The translations under genes and the position numbers were made by a program. From Guyanagaster necrorhizus (Eukaryota > Basidiomycota > Agaricomycetes > Agaricales > Physalacriaceae), in assembly GCF_019112545.1 (NCBI RefSeq), contig NW_025064882.1, positions 1,006,928 to 1,070,927 of the forward strand: 64,000 nt of DNA. The letters are read 5' to 3'. Shown piece after piece: positions 46,880-59,141 of this stretch; the stretch's first letter is position 1; every line of letters starts with the position of its first letter. A model generated the notes under the pieces. The model was not told the origin of the DNA and did not search any database. It worked only from the letters and a program-made list of their open reading frames with translations.

Positions 46880-49800
46880 ATGTCCGCGCCTTCAAGGCAG
46901 GGGCCTACACAGGCACACAACTTCCTGCAGTCACTGAATCCAGCCCAACTTCAGGGTAAGATTGCCAGCTTATGAAAAGCTATAAGCTAACTTCAACGAT
47001 ATCGAAGCCGTTCAACACGACCCAAATATTCCTCTTCAGATACTGGCCGGACCAGGAAGTGGCAAGACCAAGGTAGTATCTTGCGTAAATGCTTCAGAGG
47101 CCTTCCACACCAATAACTGTCTAGGTATTGACGTCGCGAATCGCCCATCTCATAATACACCACTTGCTGCCGCCGTCATCAATATGTGCAGTAACGTATG
47201 ACCACCCCAAAGCCGCCTCTTGTGTCTGACAACCTATTAGATTCACAAAGAAGACTGCAAATGAAATGCGTGAGAGGCTCACCAAACTCATTGGCAAAGA
47301 AAGAACATCTCAGGTTCGAATGGGTACATTCCATGCGTTGTGTGCCTTGTATCTACGAAAGCACGCTCTGCATGTCGGAATTAAAGGTAACTTTACCATA
47401 TGTGATACAGAGGAGGGGTGCGTCTACTATCTTTCTTAACCTTTGTTATCACTCTGAAGTCTGTATGCAGGAAGAAAATCATATCAAGCTTGCTGAAGGA
47501 ACGTAAAGACTACATGGTATCAAATGACATCGAAATCCAGCCCGGAAATCTACAATCGAAGATATCAAAGTTCAAAGCTAGAGGCCTTTCCGCTGAAGAC
47601 GTTCTCACTATGACACCAGCCGTTCATCCTAATGAACATAATACTGTCCTTGTCCTCGACCGTCTTATAGCAGAGCTTTACAGTGGATATCAAGGGAAAC
47701 TGAAGAAAAACAACAGCTTGGATTTTGACGACTTGCTGGTTGTTGGCTTGAAGCTTTTCTCTGGGCATAGAAAGGCAGTAAGCTGGTGTAGACATATTCT
47801 TGTAGACGAGTTGTGCGTAATTGACATTTCCTGTTTTTATTGTGGTTCATCTTCCCGTTTTTCTACAGCCAAGACACCAACTTTACACAATATGAACTTA
47901 TGCGGGCCATTGGTGTAGCGCGTCGCGTGACCATCGTCGGTGATCCCGACCAGTCCAGTGAGGACCGGCAGAAGTCTCACAACGCAATTACTTGACTGAC
48001 ATGTCCGACAGTATATGGCTGGCGAGCAGCCGAAGTAGCAAATTTAGAAAAAATGCAGCGACGTAAGCTCGTCTCATAGAACCATCTTATTAAATTATTT
48101 ATTCTCTTAAGACTTTCCCGGAACGGAGCAGATCTTTTTAGAACAAAATTACCGATCAACTGGCTCTATCCTTAAACTCAGCCTGGCTATTGTATCACAA
48201 GGTTTGTCAATGCTATTCCGAAACTCTTCGCTGACGCAACACGACCGCCTTCGTTCAGACAAGAATCGCATTCCAAAGACTCTTCTGTCATCTCATCCTA
48301 GCGGTATAACACCTGTCCTTCGTCAGTGTAACAATGAAAGCCACGAAGCCTCTTTCATTGCCATGGAGATCAAACGGGTGATGGCTCATATGGGAGGAGC
48401 CCTTCGCTGGGGCGACTTCGCAGTCCTTTGTGAGTAAACGACTCACTGAAAACTGACACCATTTTCTCAGTCATGCAGTACGATTCAACGCCCTGTCCCG
48501 GGCTATTGAAAGTGCCTTACAGAAAGAAGGCATTCCTCATCGGATTCTTGGGGGACACAGATTCTTCGAGCGACTGGAGGTCAGTATATGATTTACATCC
48601 CTATGCGTCTTTGATGGGAATCTTTATACATAGATCAAAGATATTTTGGCATATCTACAACTTGTCGATAATTCCAGTTTCGGTCCTGCATTTACACGCG
48701 CTGTGAATGTGCCGAGTCGAGGCATTGGCGAAAAGGTTCTGCACATTACTCTTCCCTTATGCGATATATTGATTTTAAGACTTCAGACTCTAGGTGAACT
48801 TTTCACCGGAGCCGATGCAATGGTCATAACTCCCTTAGAGTTAGTTGAAAGAATATGCGATGCTAAAGTCCCCGATATCAAGCCGGCGGTCAAGCGGAAG
48901 TTGTCACCTTTCGTGGCGGCAATCCGTTGTTTACGGGAAGAGACCAATAAAGTACGGCAATTTCTCTATGTATCATGCGCTCTAGCGCTCTACGCTGAGA
49001 CATATTTATCAGGGAGTTCTTCCCTCGGCGTTAATTCGCAAGCTACTGAAGCTCATAGATTACCAAGAGCATCTGCATAAGACGCAACCAGAATGGGAAA
49101 CTCGATGGGAGAACGTCCAAGAACTGATTACATTTGCAAGTGATGTCCAGGGCTCGATGCTCACTGATGTTCACCTGCCTCCTGGGGAAGAAGCTGAGTG
49201 CGTACATCTGGCAGGTTCCGCCCCGGCACTAATTGCCTCTCCAACAGGTATACTCCACTTCGACTATTTCTGCAAGCATCTATGCTCTCGTCGGAAGGTG
49301 ACGAACAAAATGAGGAGGGTAATCTTAACGTCGGTCTTCTACCTTTATGTTCCTTATCCGATATTTTACTATGTTCGTTTAGAAAGTGTCCATATCCACC
49401 TGCCATGCCGCGAAAGGCTTGGAATGGCCCGTTGTGATCATTCCAGCTGGTACGTCTTATCATTTGTCCCTTGAATTGTGTCTTCACGTTCCCCGTAGCA
49501 GAGGAGGGCACATTTCCTTTCCATCGATCAGAGGACATTGCTGAGGAAAGGTCTGCTCACGTCCTCGCTTGTATCAAACACCTCTGAATTGCTTCTAGAC
49601 GACTTCTTTACGTCGCTTGTACAAGAGCCAAAGGGCTCCTTTACCTTTTAAATGTCGCTGAACGGAAAATCGCCGGAAATCTTATGGAGAGGAGCCTCTC
49701 TTACTTCGTCTCGCACGTCATCAAAGAAGACGAGGTTTGTGTAATTATATTCAAAGAAGTTGAGGCCTGATCATTATGCTCTTAGACCGTTCTTACCCTA

Positions 49801-50854
49801 GACGACCTATGCACTTTTCCCAAGGGCGAGCGAACAACCCTGTGCCAAGTCCTTGAAAGGCCCGAGCCGCCGGAAGAGGAAGTCAGGATGAGGGTTGAGG
49901 GTTTGTCAGTGTCTCATGAACGATCGAACTACGTGAACCTAATTCATGGTTTCCAGTTACGAATCAGCCAGAAACCGACGGCCTTTTGGGCACGAATTCG
50001 ATGCCGAAGCGGCATCAATTACAAGAGCTATGCAACAGCATTCCTTTGGACCTGCTCGCCATGAGATAGAGGCGAAATTCATACCAGTCAGCCAGATCGA
50101 TGTCAAACCAGACATCAAACCAACTGTGCATCCTCTAAGGCCCTTCTCTTCAGGTGTCAGTGTTGGCCCCGATGTCAAGCCTCGAATTAAACAGGACCCG
50201 GACATCATGTCTGCAGCCTTTCTTCATCGTCCGAAACCACTGTCAAATTCCAACGTCGAAATCAAACCGTACATCGTCTCTATTTCTGACGTGAAGACGT
50301 CGGGGTCTCGTTTAGATGCGACACGCCCTTTAGCGGTAGCCTCAAGCTCTCGAGACGTGAAGTCAAGTCAAGCTCGCACATCGAAGCGTTCATCCCGGTC
50401 TTACTCGCTATCCCATAAAGCAAAGCTGGATCCGGACATACTCGACCTCAGTTTATCTTCACCGCCTCCACCTCTCAAGGCAAAGCAACCCATCAAACCG
50501 AAGCCTATGATTATAGATCTCACCGAACCTGCTCCAAAAAGAGTAAACCCAAGGACAACGATCAAACGAGAGGTGGCCACGCCATCCGTAGTCAAAATTG
50601 AAGGAGCAGAGGCCGGGACGGCAGTCGAAAGAGAGCCGAGTATGATTATACTTGACCCACCAACAAGTATCAGGCATAAGGGGCCTTCGAAAGTGACGGT
50701 CGAGCCAGGTCGATTACCTGTGGCGCCTGCTCCAAAAGAATCTTCTCCTGGCACCCCGCAAACACCATCACTAAATCCTGGAGTAAAACGTAGGTTAGGC
50801 ATGGGGAGGATTGTGGGGGGCTATGCAAATAAAAAATTCAAGCTACCAACATAA
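46880..50854 (+). CDS. srs2: SRS2-like UvrD/Rep-family DNA helicase with SUMO-motif tail
   Basis: Multi-exon gene from MSAPSRQGPTQAHNFL at 46880 to the stop at 50854. SF1 helicase motifs appear in order: LNPAQLQAV (Q motif), LAGPGSGKTKV (Walker A), TFTKKTANEMRERL (Ia), LVDEFQDTN (Walker B), VGDPDQSIYGWR (III), FLEQNYRSTGSIL (IV), CHAAKGLEWPVVI (V) and RRLLYVACTRAK (VI). The order and the long tail match Srs2, which strips Rad51 from single-stranded DNA and limits recombination at forks marked by SUMO-PCNA. The last exon (~49955-50854) is disordered, with repeated VKP/IKP units, hydrophobic SIM-like runs (DILDLSL, MIIDLTEP, SMIILDPP) and sumoylation-like sites (IKRE, VKIE). Confidence 0.9.
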
Positions 50855-51370
50855 ATTGACTCGGACTCATTGATACGATAGCTTGCTTTGACCCTTCGTA
50901 TTTTACATCGGAAAGTTTACCAGACCGTCAAGTTATAAGTGTATTATTTATAGTTTATATTGTACTTTAATAATCGTAGATTGCGAGACCTATGAAACGT
51001 AGAATTAGTAAATGGAGCAACATCGTTGGAATTGACTTCAGAGTCAAGGAAAGGTATCCACAGTGCATATACTGCATTGGTAGTCTAACATGCTATTTCG
51101 ACTAGCCCGAAAGCCCATCATTAGTGTAAAATGAAAAGAATTTACTCACTTGTAGAACGGTACTACTAGAACCTAATGTTCATGGAGTCATGATGGTCAG
51201 GAACAAAAGCAAAAAAAAAATCCCCATAACGTGGTCCGGGGCCAGAATAGCCGGTAGATCCAAGACTTTCACCCGCCCCCAAAATGGAGGACGTTGGTTC
51301 AATTTACATAACGTTCGATTCTTGTCCCCGAATACTAACATATATATCAATTATTACCTTTTTCATCCTT
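50855..51370. other. Convergent intergenic region
   Basis: About 515 bp of AT-rich sequence between the SRS2-like and AIG2-like stop codons. No supported gene. Confidence 0.55.
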
Positions 51371-52137
51371 CTATGCTTTCACAGCTATCGTTTCGGTGAC
51401 GACATTTGCTGAGCCATGGTATCTCCCATTCCTGCCATCTACTTCGCTTGCTTCTGGCTGGTACCACTTCCACGCATTAAATCTGACAAAGTCAGCGAAG
51501 GACCAGAGTTCTGCATCCAAGTTATTGGTGTCTCGGTAGATGTAAGTCTCAGCTGGGATAGCCTCCGCCAGTTCCTCGATGGGTGGTAGAGGTGCAGGCA
51601 GATTAGGAACCAAATACTTGTCATCGTTTGAGACAGAGTATTCAGATAGGTTAATGGTATCTTCAAGCGGGTGGACAGGAATAGGCTCCCGTGTATATTC
51701 CTAGAAAGATAAGGCTTGTGGGCGCGGTGAATACTGACAGACTCACCGTTCCTTCAAAAACATCCAGAAGCAAGATATCCATATTGGTTAGACCGTGCAC
51801 CAAAGTTCCCCGGACACACTTCTCTTCTTGCGTGAGCTCTCTGTCGAAGAATGTTTGACCTTGAGAAAAGGGTATAACTCCAGGGTATTCTTCCGACTGA
51901 GGTACGATAAATGTTATTGCCAACAATCATCATGGCTCACCGACCGACCTTGACTTTGTGTCGGGTATGTTCCTATCGTAGATGGACGATGAGGGCGCCT
52001 TCAGATAGCAACATAGATGATTCCCAAACCAGGAGAACTGCAGGGCATATTTCCAGGTGAGAGCCGTCATTCTTGATGACCTTGGTAAGGATCTTTGGAT
52101 GCATAAGAGTGCCATAGAAAAACGCGGAATGGGACAT
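51371..52137 (-). CDS. AIG2-like gamma-glutamylcyclotransferase family protein
   Basis: Reverse-strand gene with about three introns from the ATG at 52137. The N-terminus HSAFFYGTLMHPKILTKVI carries the FFYGTL signature of the GGCT/AIG2 fold. EHTRHKVK (small exon near 51960), YPGVIPFSQGQTFF, KCVRGTLVHGL and LLDVFEGTEYTREP follow, where the DxFEG(T) segment holds the catalytic Glu region. The C-terminus (IYRDTNNLDAELWSFADFVR) is typical of fungal AIG2-like proteins. Members cleave gamma-glutamyl amines or act in glutathione turnover; the exact substrate is open. Only 122 bp separate this start from that of CTU2. Confidence 0.85.
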
Positions 52138-52259
52138 CGATACTAAGGAGAAAGAGAAAATTGAATGTAGATAAGGAAATACTCCTGAGATAGCGCAGCC
52201 ACGTGCAGTTTGACTCTTACCATTACGCTCTAAAACCCTTTTTTCTTCATCGATATACA

Positions 52260-54069
52260 ATGTCGGCGTGCGGAAATCCTGCTACGGAAACAGATGTACT
52301 CATGGAGCGTGAGTGGGATACTCAATCCATACCTGACTAAACCCAACGATGCACACATAGGTCGACCAAAGTTCGACAAATCAAGGGATTGTGTAAAATG
52401 CAAGACGAACCGAGGAAACATTGTTATACGGCATGCTGTATATTGCAAGTGCGATGTTGCTCGGTGTGCAAGTACTATCACTAACAGAATATCCAGGGAA
52501 TGCTTTACACCTCTCGTCTCCTTCAAATTCCGACGGTCACTGGAACCTTTCGTGAACGAGCTACCTCAGGGCCCGCGGCGGAAGGCATTGAAGGCATCGG
52601 GTGACCTTCTTCTGGCATTTTCAGGTGGATTGGGCTCGACGGTGCTGTTGGATCTCGCGTATCAGGCCTATTTTGCGAATCGCCACGAGGAAGACAGGAC
52701 CGAGAATCAGCAAGGCGGAAAAGATCATCCGCGCAACGCCCCCATATGGCCGAAGGGTAGTATATGCTATGTCGAAATATGCAGCGCGTTTCCTGGGGTA
52801 CGTGTGTGTCTATCCACGGAACAGAGTGACATACCAACGGTGACTAGATGAAAGACAGGACGGAAAAAATTCGCACAGCCATAGCAAGTTACGGATCCCT
52901 GGATTTTATTCCGTTGCGTTTGGAGGATGCTTTTGATAATTCTTGGTGGGAGTCTGTTGGCGGAAGGCCCTCTCCTTCAGACCTGGAGGTCGACCTCTCA
53001 AACGAAGGTCAGCCTTGTATAGGATGATGCATTTAGTCTTCGCTAAAACTAGACCAGAAATCTTCATATCATTTTTTTCCAAAGAGACGATCGTAGATCC
53101 AGTTACCTCTCTTCGGACCTTTCTATCAAATCTCCCGACACATACTGCGATATCACGGGCCGTACCGACACTAGTACGGATATTACTTTTGTACACCGCC
53201 CGTTCAACGGGGTCATCACATCTCCTTCTGGGCACATCTCTGACTTCGCTTTCAGTATCTCTCATCTCGGCTATATCGCAGGGCGCTGGCTTTACTGTTC
53301 GTGAGGAGGCACAAGAAGAATGGGCATCTTTGGACGTACCGTCGCCTACCCGAAAGTCTGTCCGTGTAATCAGACCATTGAGAGACATAGGCATGAAGGA
53401 ATGCGCCATCTTATGTTGGTGGCGTAATTTAAACGTTATCGGGAAAGAAAAGATTCCTGGCGGAAAGGAGGACATCGCTAATTTGACGAAAGGCATGTAC
53501 GCTCCCTTTCATGCCACACAAGATGTACTAACCCGGCTATAGACTTCATTGTAGGCCTTGAAAAAGACTACCCTTCAACCGTTTCCACCATTGCACGAAC
53601 TTGCGGAAAACTTATACCTAAGGCGGGATCTGCTCGGAAGTGTATACTTTGTGAACAGTACGTTAAGAGAACTACATGCTTCCAGGGTTTTGATCTCTCA
53701 GCTTTCATTTCCAGACCTGTGCAGCAAGGTATACAAGATTGGAAGTCACGTACATCAATACGGACCTTAGATGCTGCCGAAACGACAAGCGATGTCATTG
53801 AGCATTCCCGATTCATATCACCTTATCTCTGCTATGCATGTCACACGACTTTTACTAGTCGAAGTAGTCGCGGTAGCATGCAATCTGGGACCACTTCGGT
53901 GCGGCTGCCTGTATGGACAGGACAGCACTTGATGGATGCGCAGTGGGAAGGTACGAACGGCGACGGTGGCCATGAACAAAAAAACGAGGTTTGGGAGAAA
54001 AGGCGTGCCAAGGAAGAGGATATGAAAAATATCATTGGGGATTTTCTGTTAGGAGACACAAGTACATAA
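52260..54069 (+). CDS. ctu2: Cytoplasmic tRNA 2-thiolation protein 2 (CTU2/Ncs2)
   Basis: Multi-exon gene from MSACGNPATETDVLMER at 52260 to the stop at 54067-54069. The N-terminal zinc-type motif reads CVKCKTNRGNIVIRHAVYC followed by ECF after a splice. A PP-loop ATPase-like segment is LLLAFSGGLGSTVLLDLAYQ, and HTAISRAVPTLVRILLLYTA and HLLLGTSLTSLSVSLISA fit the family. The C-terminal part has Cys pairs (CILCEQ, YLCYACH). CTU2 pairs with CTU1 to thiolate wobble uridine 34 of tRNAs for Lys, Glu and Gln using the Urm1 sulfur relay. CTU1 is not in the window. Complete by inspection. Confidence 0.9.
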
Positions 54070-54124
54070 ATGATCAACACCGTGTGAACCGTTTATCTAA
54101 TTTCTGCCGGCCATATATTATACG

Positions 54125-56382
54125 ATGAATTCGAGCCTCTTCACCGATATGGGGTCGCACGACCTCCATTATCTTAGTACCGTCCACGACAGGGCTCATC
54201 ATCCAGCCTCGAAGGACCCCTTCTCAGTCCTGTCCTTGGAAGCAAAGAAGAACACCGTCCTTGTCTCGCATGGTCGTCCTCCATGGTCAGATACCGGTCT
54301 GACTGGATAGCCCTATGTTCATGCATGTCTGCAGGTATGGTGAAGATGGAAAAAAGTTGTGCGATGCTTTTGTCATTGGTATTGCTGGTGCGTCCTGGAC
54401 CTTTGCTGGCGCGAAGACGGGAATTGAGGGCTCCTAGGCGGTTCTGCCAGCGGAAAGGTGTGCACTGCTCGCCTCGTCGTCATGCAATAGAGTGACTCTT
54501 CAGATAGACCCATGTCGCTAGACAAATTGTCCGTACTCTGGGGAACATACCCAGCATTGTCATTGTCTCCCAAGTACGTGTCATCACCTCAACGGTTGAG
54601 GACGCCTCTTACGGTATTAGTAGGATAGTTTCTACAAGCGACATACTCCTGAGGAGATTGCTCTCGCCAACGCCAGCATGTTCGACTTTGATCACCCGGA
54701 CGCAATAGATATGCCCATGTTCGCATCTGTACGGAGACTCTTCACTTCTAGACGGTCCGAAGCGAATAGGATTCACAGTTGCATTCTCGTAGTGCCTGGC
54801 TGACTTGAAGGCCTGCAAGCAATCCAACATTCCTGTGTACTCTTTTTCTGAGCACCAACGCCTCGAGGAAACGAAATACCTGTATGGCGCAGCAATCATA
54901 ATTGGTTCGTTCCCAAAATCCCTGGGCGTTGTCTTCCGATTTTATCAAGTATTCTAGCGGAAGGCATTATGGCACTCCACGACCCTGCACTACGCGAGTT
55001 ATATGATTTGAAAGTTTGAACAGCCCGTCAGTGTCTTAACCTTGCAATTCATGCCATAACATAGGTATTCGTGCAATGCGATTCCGATCTCATGCTTGCC
55101 AGACGGATAGCACGAGATGTGAAAGAGCGTGGAAGAAGCGTAGACGGTATCTTAGAACAGTAAGGTTATCCTTCGTGTCTTTTCGGATATTAAATAACTT
55201 CTTGCACATCCTAGGTACTTGAGGTATGTGAAGCCATCGTATGACAACTTTGTTCGCCCAACAGCAGCCTATGCGGATATAGTATGATAGTTTTATTGAC
55301 ATTTTCATGACTCTCAGCACCTTCTAATACAGATCGTTCCCGGTTCAAACAACAGTGTCGCTATCGAGTTGATCACGACGCATATTCGACGACAGCTGCA
55401 GGAGCGCTCGAACCGATTCCGTGCAAAGATGGCAATTCCACAACGGCTACATTCGCCTGGTGTAGTGACTCCGGAAACCAAGATGGAGCATCTCAATTTA
55501 GACGTCCTCCGTTCGACGCCGCAGGTTCAAGGCATCTTTACCATCCTGCGGTCTGCGGACACCCTCCGTCAAGACTTCATATTCTTCGTCGATCGTCTGT
55601 CTACGTTGCTAGTGGAATATGCAATGTCGCTTCTACCTCATGCACCGAAGACAGTGATGACGCCTGTTGGGGTGTTGTCTCAAGGTAAGCAGCTGGATGC
55701 AAAGTATGTATGCGGGGTGTGTATTCAACGCTCGTGAGTGTCCTCTCGCATCACTTTTTCTCTTTCGGTATAACATTTTTCCCGTTTCAGGGGAGGCGCC
55801 CTCGAGCGAGGATTTCGCAGAGTCATCAATAATGTTCCCATCGGATCTTTGTTAGTACAGTCAGCCTTGAAGACCGGCGAACCCACACTGCTGCAAGTAA
55901 AGCTACCGTTGTACATTCGACGCCGTGACCAGGCTTTGGAAACTTTCGTGTTTCTTTTGGATGCGCAGGTGAGTAGCAAACTCTTCCTTCTGTTCAAGGC
56001 GTTGTTAAATAACGACATGGAACCATAGATCGGGACTGGTGCTGCAGCGTTTATGGCCATTCGGATCCTTCTGGACCATGGGATACGACAGGATCATATT
56101 ATTTTTGTGACATTCTTGGTTGCCCGCGGCGGAGGAATATCAGTGCTTAGACGCGCATTTCCCGATGTCAAGATCGTCTGTGGTGCCGTTGATGATGAAA
56201 TGGAAGAAGGTTGGTTAGACCTCAATAATGACACTGTCGATGGAAATCCGGCAAGTAGTGGTCGCCAGGTCTGGGTCATGCGGCCGGGAATGGGGCAAAT
56301 TGGTATAGTTCTGTCGGCCGTCTTGAAAAAAAGACGCGTTCTGATGCTATCATATGTGGCAGGTGATCGGTACTACTTGTAA
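54125..56382 (+). CDS. urk1: Uridine kinase fused to a UPRT-like domain (URK1)
   Basis: Multi-exon gene from the ATG at 54125 (MNSSLFTDMGSHDLHYL). The kinase P-loop reads GIAGGSASGKTHVARQIV and lies on a 20-nt exon (54438-54457) plus its flanks. DSFYKRHTPEEIALANASMF, FDHPDAIDMPMF, SEHQRLEETKYLYGAA and EGIMALHDPALREL-type text are uridine kinase hallmarks. The C-terminal half is a uracil phosphoribosyltransferase-like domain: GGALERGFRRVINNVPIGSL, LLDAQIGTGAAAFMAIRILL, HIIFVTFLVARGG and RPGMGQIG. After a last intron (56302-56361) the protein ends DRYYL, the usual UPRT C-terminus. It makes UMP and CMP from uridine and cytidine in pyrimidine salvage; the fused domain may be regulatory. Confidence 0.9.
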
Positions 56383-56550
56383 TTTTCATGTCTCCGGTTT
56401 CTGCTCTTGGAGAATCTATTGTTGCGTACTTGCGCTATGGTGTTGGGAATGAGAACTGGACAGTAGCTTGAGTTCAACAGAGGCTATATCATCAGTGAAC
56501 TTTGACTATCTAACAGACGATACTCCATTGACATAGTGCGAAGGAACAAT

Positions 56551-57020
56551 ATGCGGATGGTCTCTGACTGGATTAGCACTCGCGCTACTTTCTCGGCAGC
56601 GGCCCCACTCTGTCGCTCACTGGTACCAACGTCATTCATTCTTATTGATGATTGTACTAGAGAATACATATAAGTAGATTGCTATCTGCTACATACACCT
56701 AACTCACTCCTTTCAAGAGCAGGATGGGGAAGCGGCTTCTGCAGTTTCCAGTACCACGCCGTCTGACTTGGAAGTCCGACACACCTTGCATCAATAGGGC
56801 GCATAGTGGCGCAACAGCGCAACAACAGGAAGCTTTGTCATTGATAGCAGGGGGGTATTTCAGTGTGTATTCAAGTCTTTAGTGCATCTGGAAAATAACT
56901 GTTTCCATCAAAAGTGAAGAGGCCAAAGGGCTCGGGCGCACACTTGTCACAATTCAATTTGGATACAGCAATATGAAAATTGCGTCTCATCTCCTGGACT
57001 TGTAGGATGGTTCGAAAGAA
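56551..57020 (+). pseudogene. Decayed SGNH esterase copy A
   Basis: The stretch matches exons of the intact esterase at 57850-58844 but is broken. The first block (56551-56665) encodes text like RSLVPTSFILIDDCT, where the nucleophile motif GDST has become DDCT. The second block (56724-56866) matches the WGNGFC..-type exon but has in-frame stops and frame changes. The third block (56900-57005) reads TLVTIQFGYSNMKIA, so the GHND motif is now GYSN, and ends in a stop. Loss of both catalytic motifs and the frame breaks point to a pseudogene from tandem duplication. Confidence 0.7.
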
Positions 57021-57429
57021 TAAGTACTGTGAAATCGGGGCAGATACAGCCCATCGGTTAACCGTAGGCTGTCCCATCACACCTTCCTCCAAAATTACAG
57101 TGCAGACCTTGGCTAGATTTGAGTGACTACGAAGTGATAGTCTTTGGAAGGAAACATTTGCGCAGCCTTTATGTAAAATGGACTCGATATGCACTGCGAG
57201 TTATCTCAAGGATAGTCGCGAATCTCATGACAGGCAATTTCATCCTGTTCCTATCGTCTCCAATCCTAAGCTGACCTAGGACAAGCGCGGAGTAGCGTCT
57301 TCTTGGTTTTCAAAAAATTTCAACCAGCCTCATGGTTTATTCTGATCTTGATATACAGATAGTCGATCCTCCTTGTGATTTAGATCCAGCTTGTCTTTGA
57401 AAAAAAAAGCTATACAGCTTTGTATACGT

Positions 57430-57735
57430 CAAATTATTAATGCCATGGTTCTGTTTCAGATGTATACCGGTGTCTGTCTGCACTCAGTTGTCTGGTCGCT
57501 GGTAGCATTCGGCACATACGCAGTAGCGTCTCCATTCCGTCGCTCGCTAATTCCAACGTCGTTCGTCCTCGTTGGTGACAGTACCAAGGTTGATTGCTCA
57601 GATGCTATGGACTCTGTCTCTTTTTTTGATTATATCCAACGCTGCTCGAGGGAGATGGCCTCTTCTGACGGGACGCTACGTTTGGACCAAGCCAGAAGCG
57701 GGGCTAGTTTGATTGCCAGGCAGCGATTACGGTGA
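57430..57735 (+). pseudogene. Partial SGNH esterase copy B (5' exon only)
   Basis: Encodes a signal-peptide-like start and SPFRRSLIPTSFVLVGDST, matching the first exon of the intact esterase and of copy A. The GDST nucleophile motif is intact here. The downstream exons (GHND and DxxH blocks) are absent before the intact gene starts at 57850, so this is a truncated copy. Confidence 0.65.
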
Positions 57736-57849
57736 AAAGATTGGTCCAATTGGAGCTCATCTGGATCAGCTGTTGTATCTTCTTGTCCTCGGATAAATGT
57801 ATGGAAATCTTCGTCAATACGTAAGGGAAACAAGTCTGTGCGGCCAACC

Positions 57850-58844
57850 ATGTCGATGTTTCTGGCCGGTTTGGTCCTTGTGGTTTACGTCGCAGCTTCT
57901 CCATTACATAGCACCGCCGTGCCGACTTCGACGACTTCGTTTATCCTGATCGGTGATAGCACCACAGCCAACGGGTCTGTTATTTGAGATGACAGTCTTT
58001 CCATAGGCGTCGCTGAGCAACTTGCAGGACTACACCGAACAGCGGTGGATGGGGGAACGGCTTCTGCGGTTCCACGAACACTTCGACCCCGTCTTCTCTC
58101 CAACTAGGCACATCTTGCATCAATATAGCCCATGACGGCGCGACAATCGGCATATTTGTCGCTGACGGCTTTTGGAATATTTCAGGTCTGCTGTCTAATA
58201 TTTAAGTCCAAGACCAAGAGATTAAACAGCCACTACAGTTGCGGCCATCGAAGGAGAAGTGGCCAAAGGACAGCGTACATTTGTAACTATACAGTTCGGG
58301 CACAACGATATGAAGATCGCTGACCCCGAATCCATGGGGACGAACTTGACCATCATGGTCCAAGAAATCCGGGCTTTAGGAGCCGAACCGATACTCGTTA
58401 CAAGTCTCACAAGGAGAACCTTCAATGATAATGGCACTATCGCTGATACTCTGCAGCCGTGGGCTGATGAGACCATCCTGATCGCCGAGCAACAGGGAAC
58501 CCATCTTTTGGACTTGCACGAAGCCTCGATAGAATATTGCGAAGCCATCGGCCCTGATGCTGCTCATCGACTCAACAGGTTGCCAGATGACAATACTCGT
58601 AAGTTAGCTACGCCCTTCGCCGAATACTCGCACACACTCTCTCCAGATCTAAATGTCAATGGCACCATCGTCTTCGGCAGGTGAGTCATCACATTTAACT
58701 TAGGGGGGGAGGGGGTGTTCATACAATATTCTCCTTAGGATGGTTGCAGATCTTATGGCAGCTAGTTTCCCCCTCTTCGCACTTCCTATAATTCCTAATC
58801 CCCGGTTGACGTTTAATATCACGCATGGGATAGCATCATACTAA
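57850..58844 (+). CDS. Secreted SGNH hydrolase, rhamnogalacturonan acetylesterase-like (CE12)
   Basis: Five exons, 57850-57974, 58043-58185, 58239-58598, 58647-58680 and 58739-58844, sum to 768 nt (255 residues). The signal peptide is MSMFLAGLVLVVYVAASP. SGNH blocks: FILIGDSTTANG (Ser), GGWGNGFCG (Gly block), FVTIQFGHNDMKIA (Asn/GxND) and, after splicing, DNTHLNVNG (Asp and His). The protein matches fungal rhamnogalacturonan acetylesterases, which deacetylate pectin and so help plant cell wall breakdown. The C-terminus beyond RMVADLM is divergent. Two decayed relatives lie just upstream in the same orientation. Confidence 0.85.
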
Positions 58845-59141
58845 ATATATATTTGTGAATCCATGTATAGTTTTGACTTGCCAAATGATAGGATGTTATC
58901 AACAATATAGAATACATACAGTACAATAGACAAGAAAAGGGAACGATCGTGGGCTATATTTCTACTCCAAATCTAGTAGTTCTACTCTAATCTAAGGGAA
59001 TGACGTGATACAAAGAGTCCAGATTATTTACATACTTACAAGGAAAGATAATGATAGTATATATGGCCTTCAATTCAAAGCGGAAAGATCGACATGACAA
59101 GCCGCCAAAGAACTCGGAAGGGGGGAGCCTGAACCTCTTGC
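58845..59141. other. Convergent intergenic region
   Basis: 297 bp of AT-rich 3' UTR-like sequence between the esterase stop and the CAX stop. Confidence 0.5.

Noticed and set aside
49161..49538. 125-codon reverse-strand frame
   Set aside because: It overlaps helicase motif exons of the SRS2-like gene on the other strand.
52906..53496. 196-codon reverse-strand frame
   Set aside because: It lies opposite the recognised CTU2 exons and matches no family.
56871..57194. 107-codon reverse-strand frame
   Set aside because: The forward strand here aligns with the esterase pseudogene copy A, so the reverse frame is a shadow.
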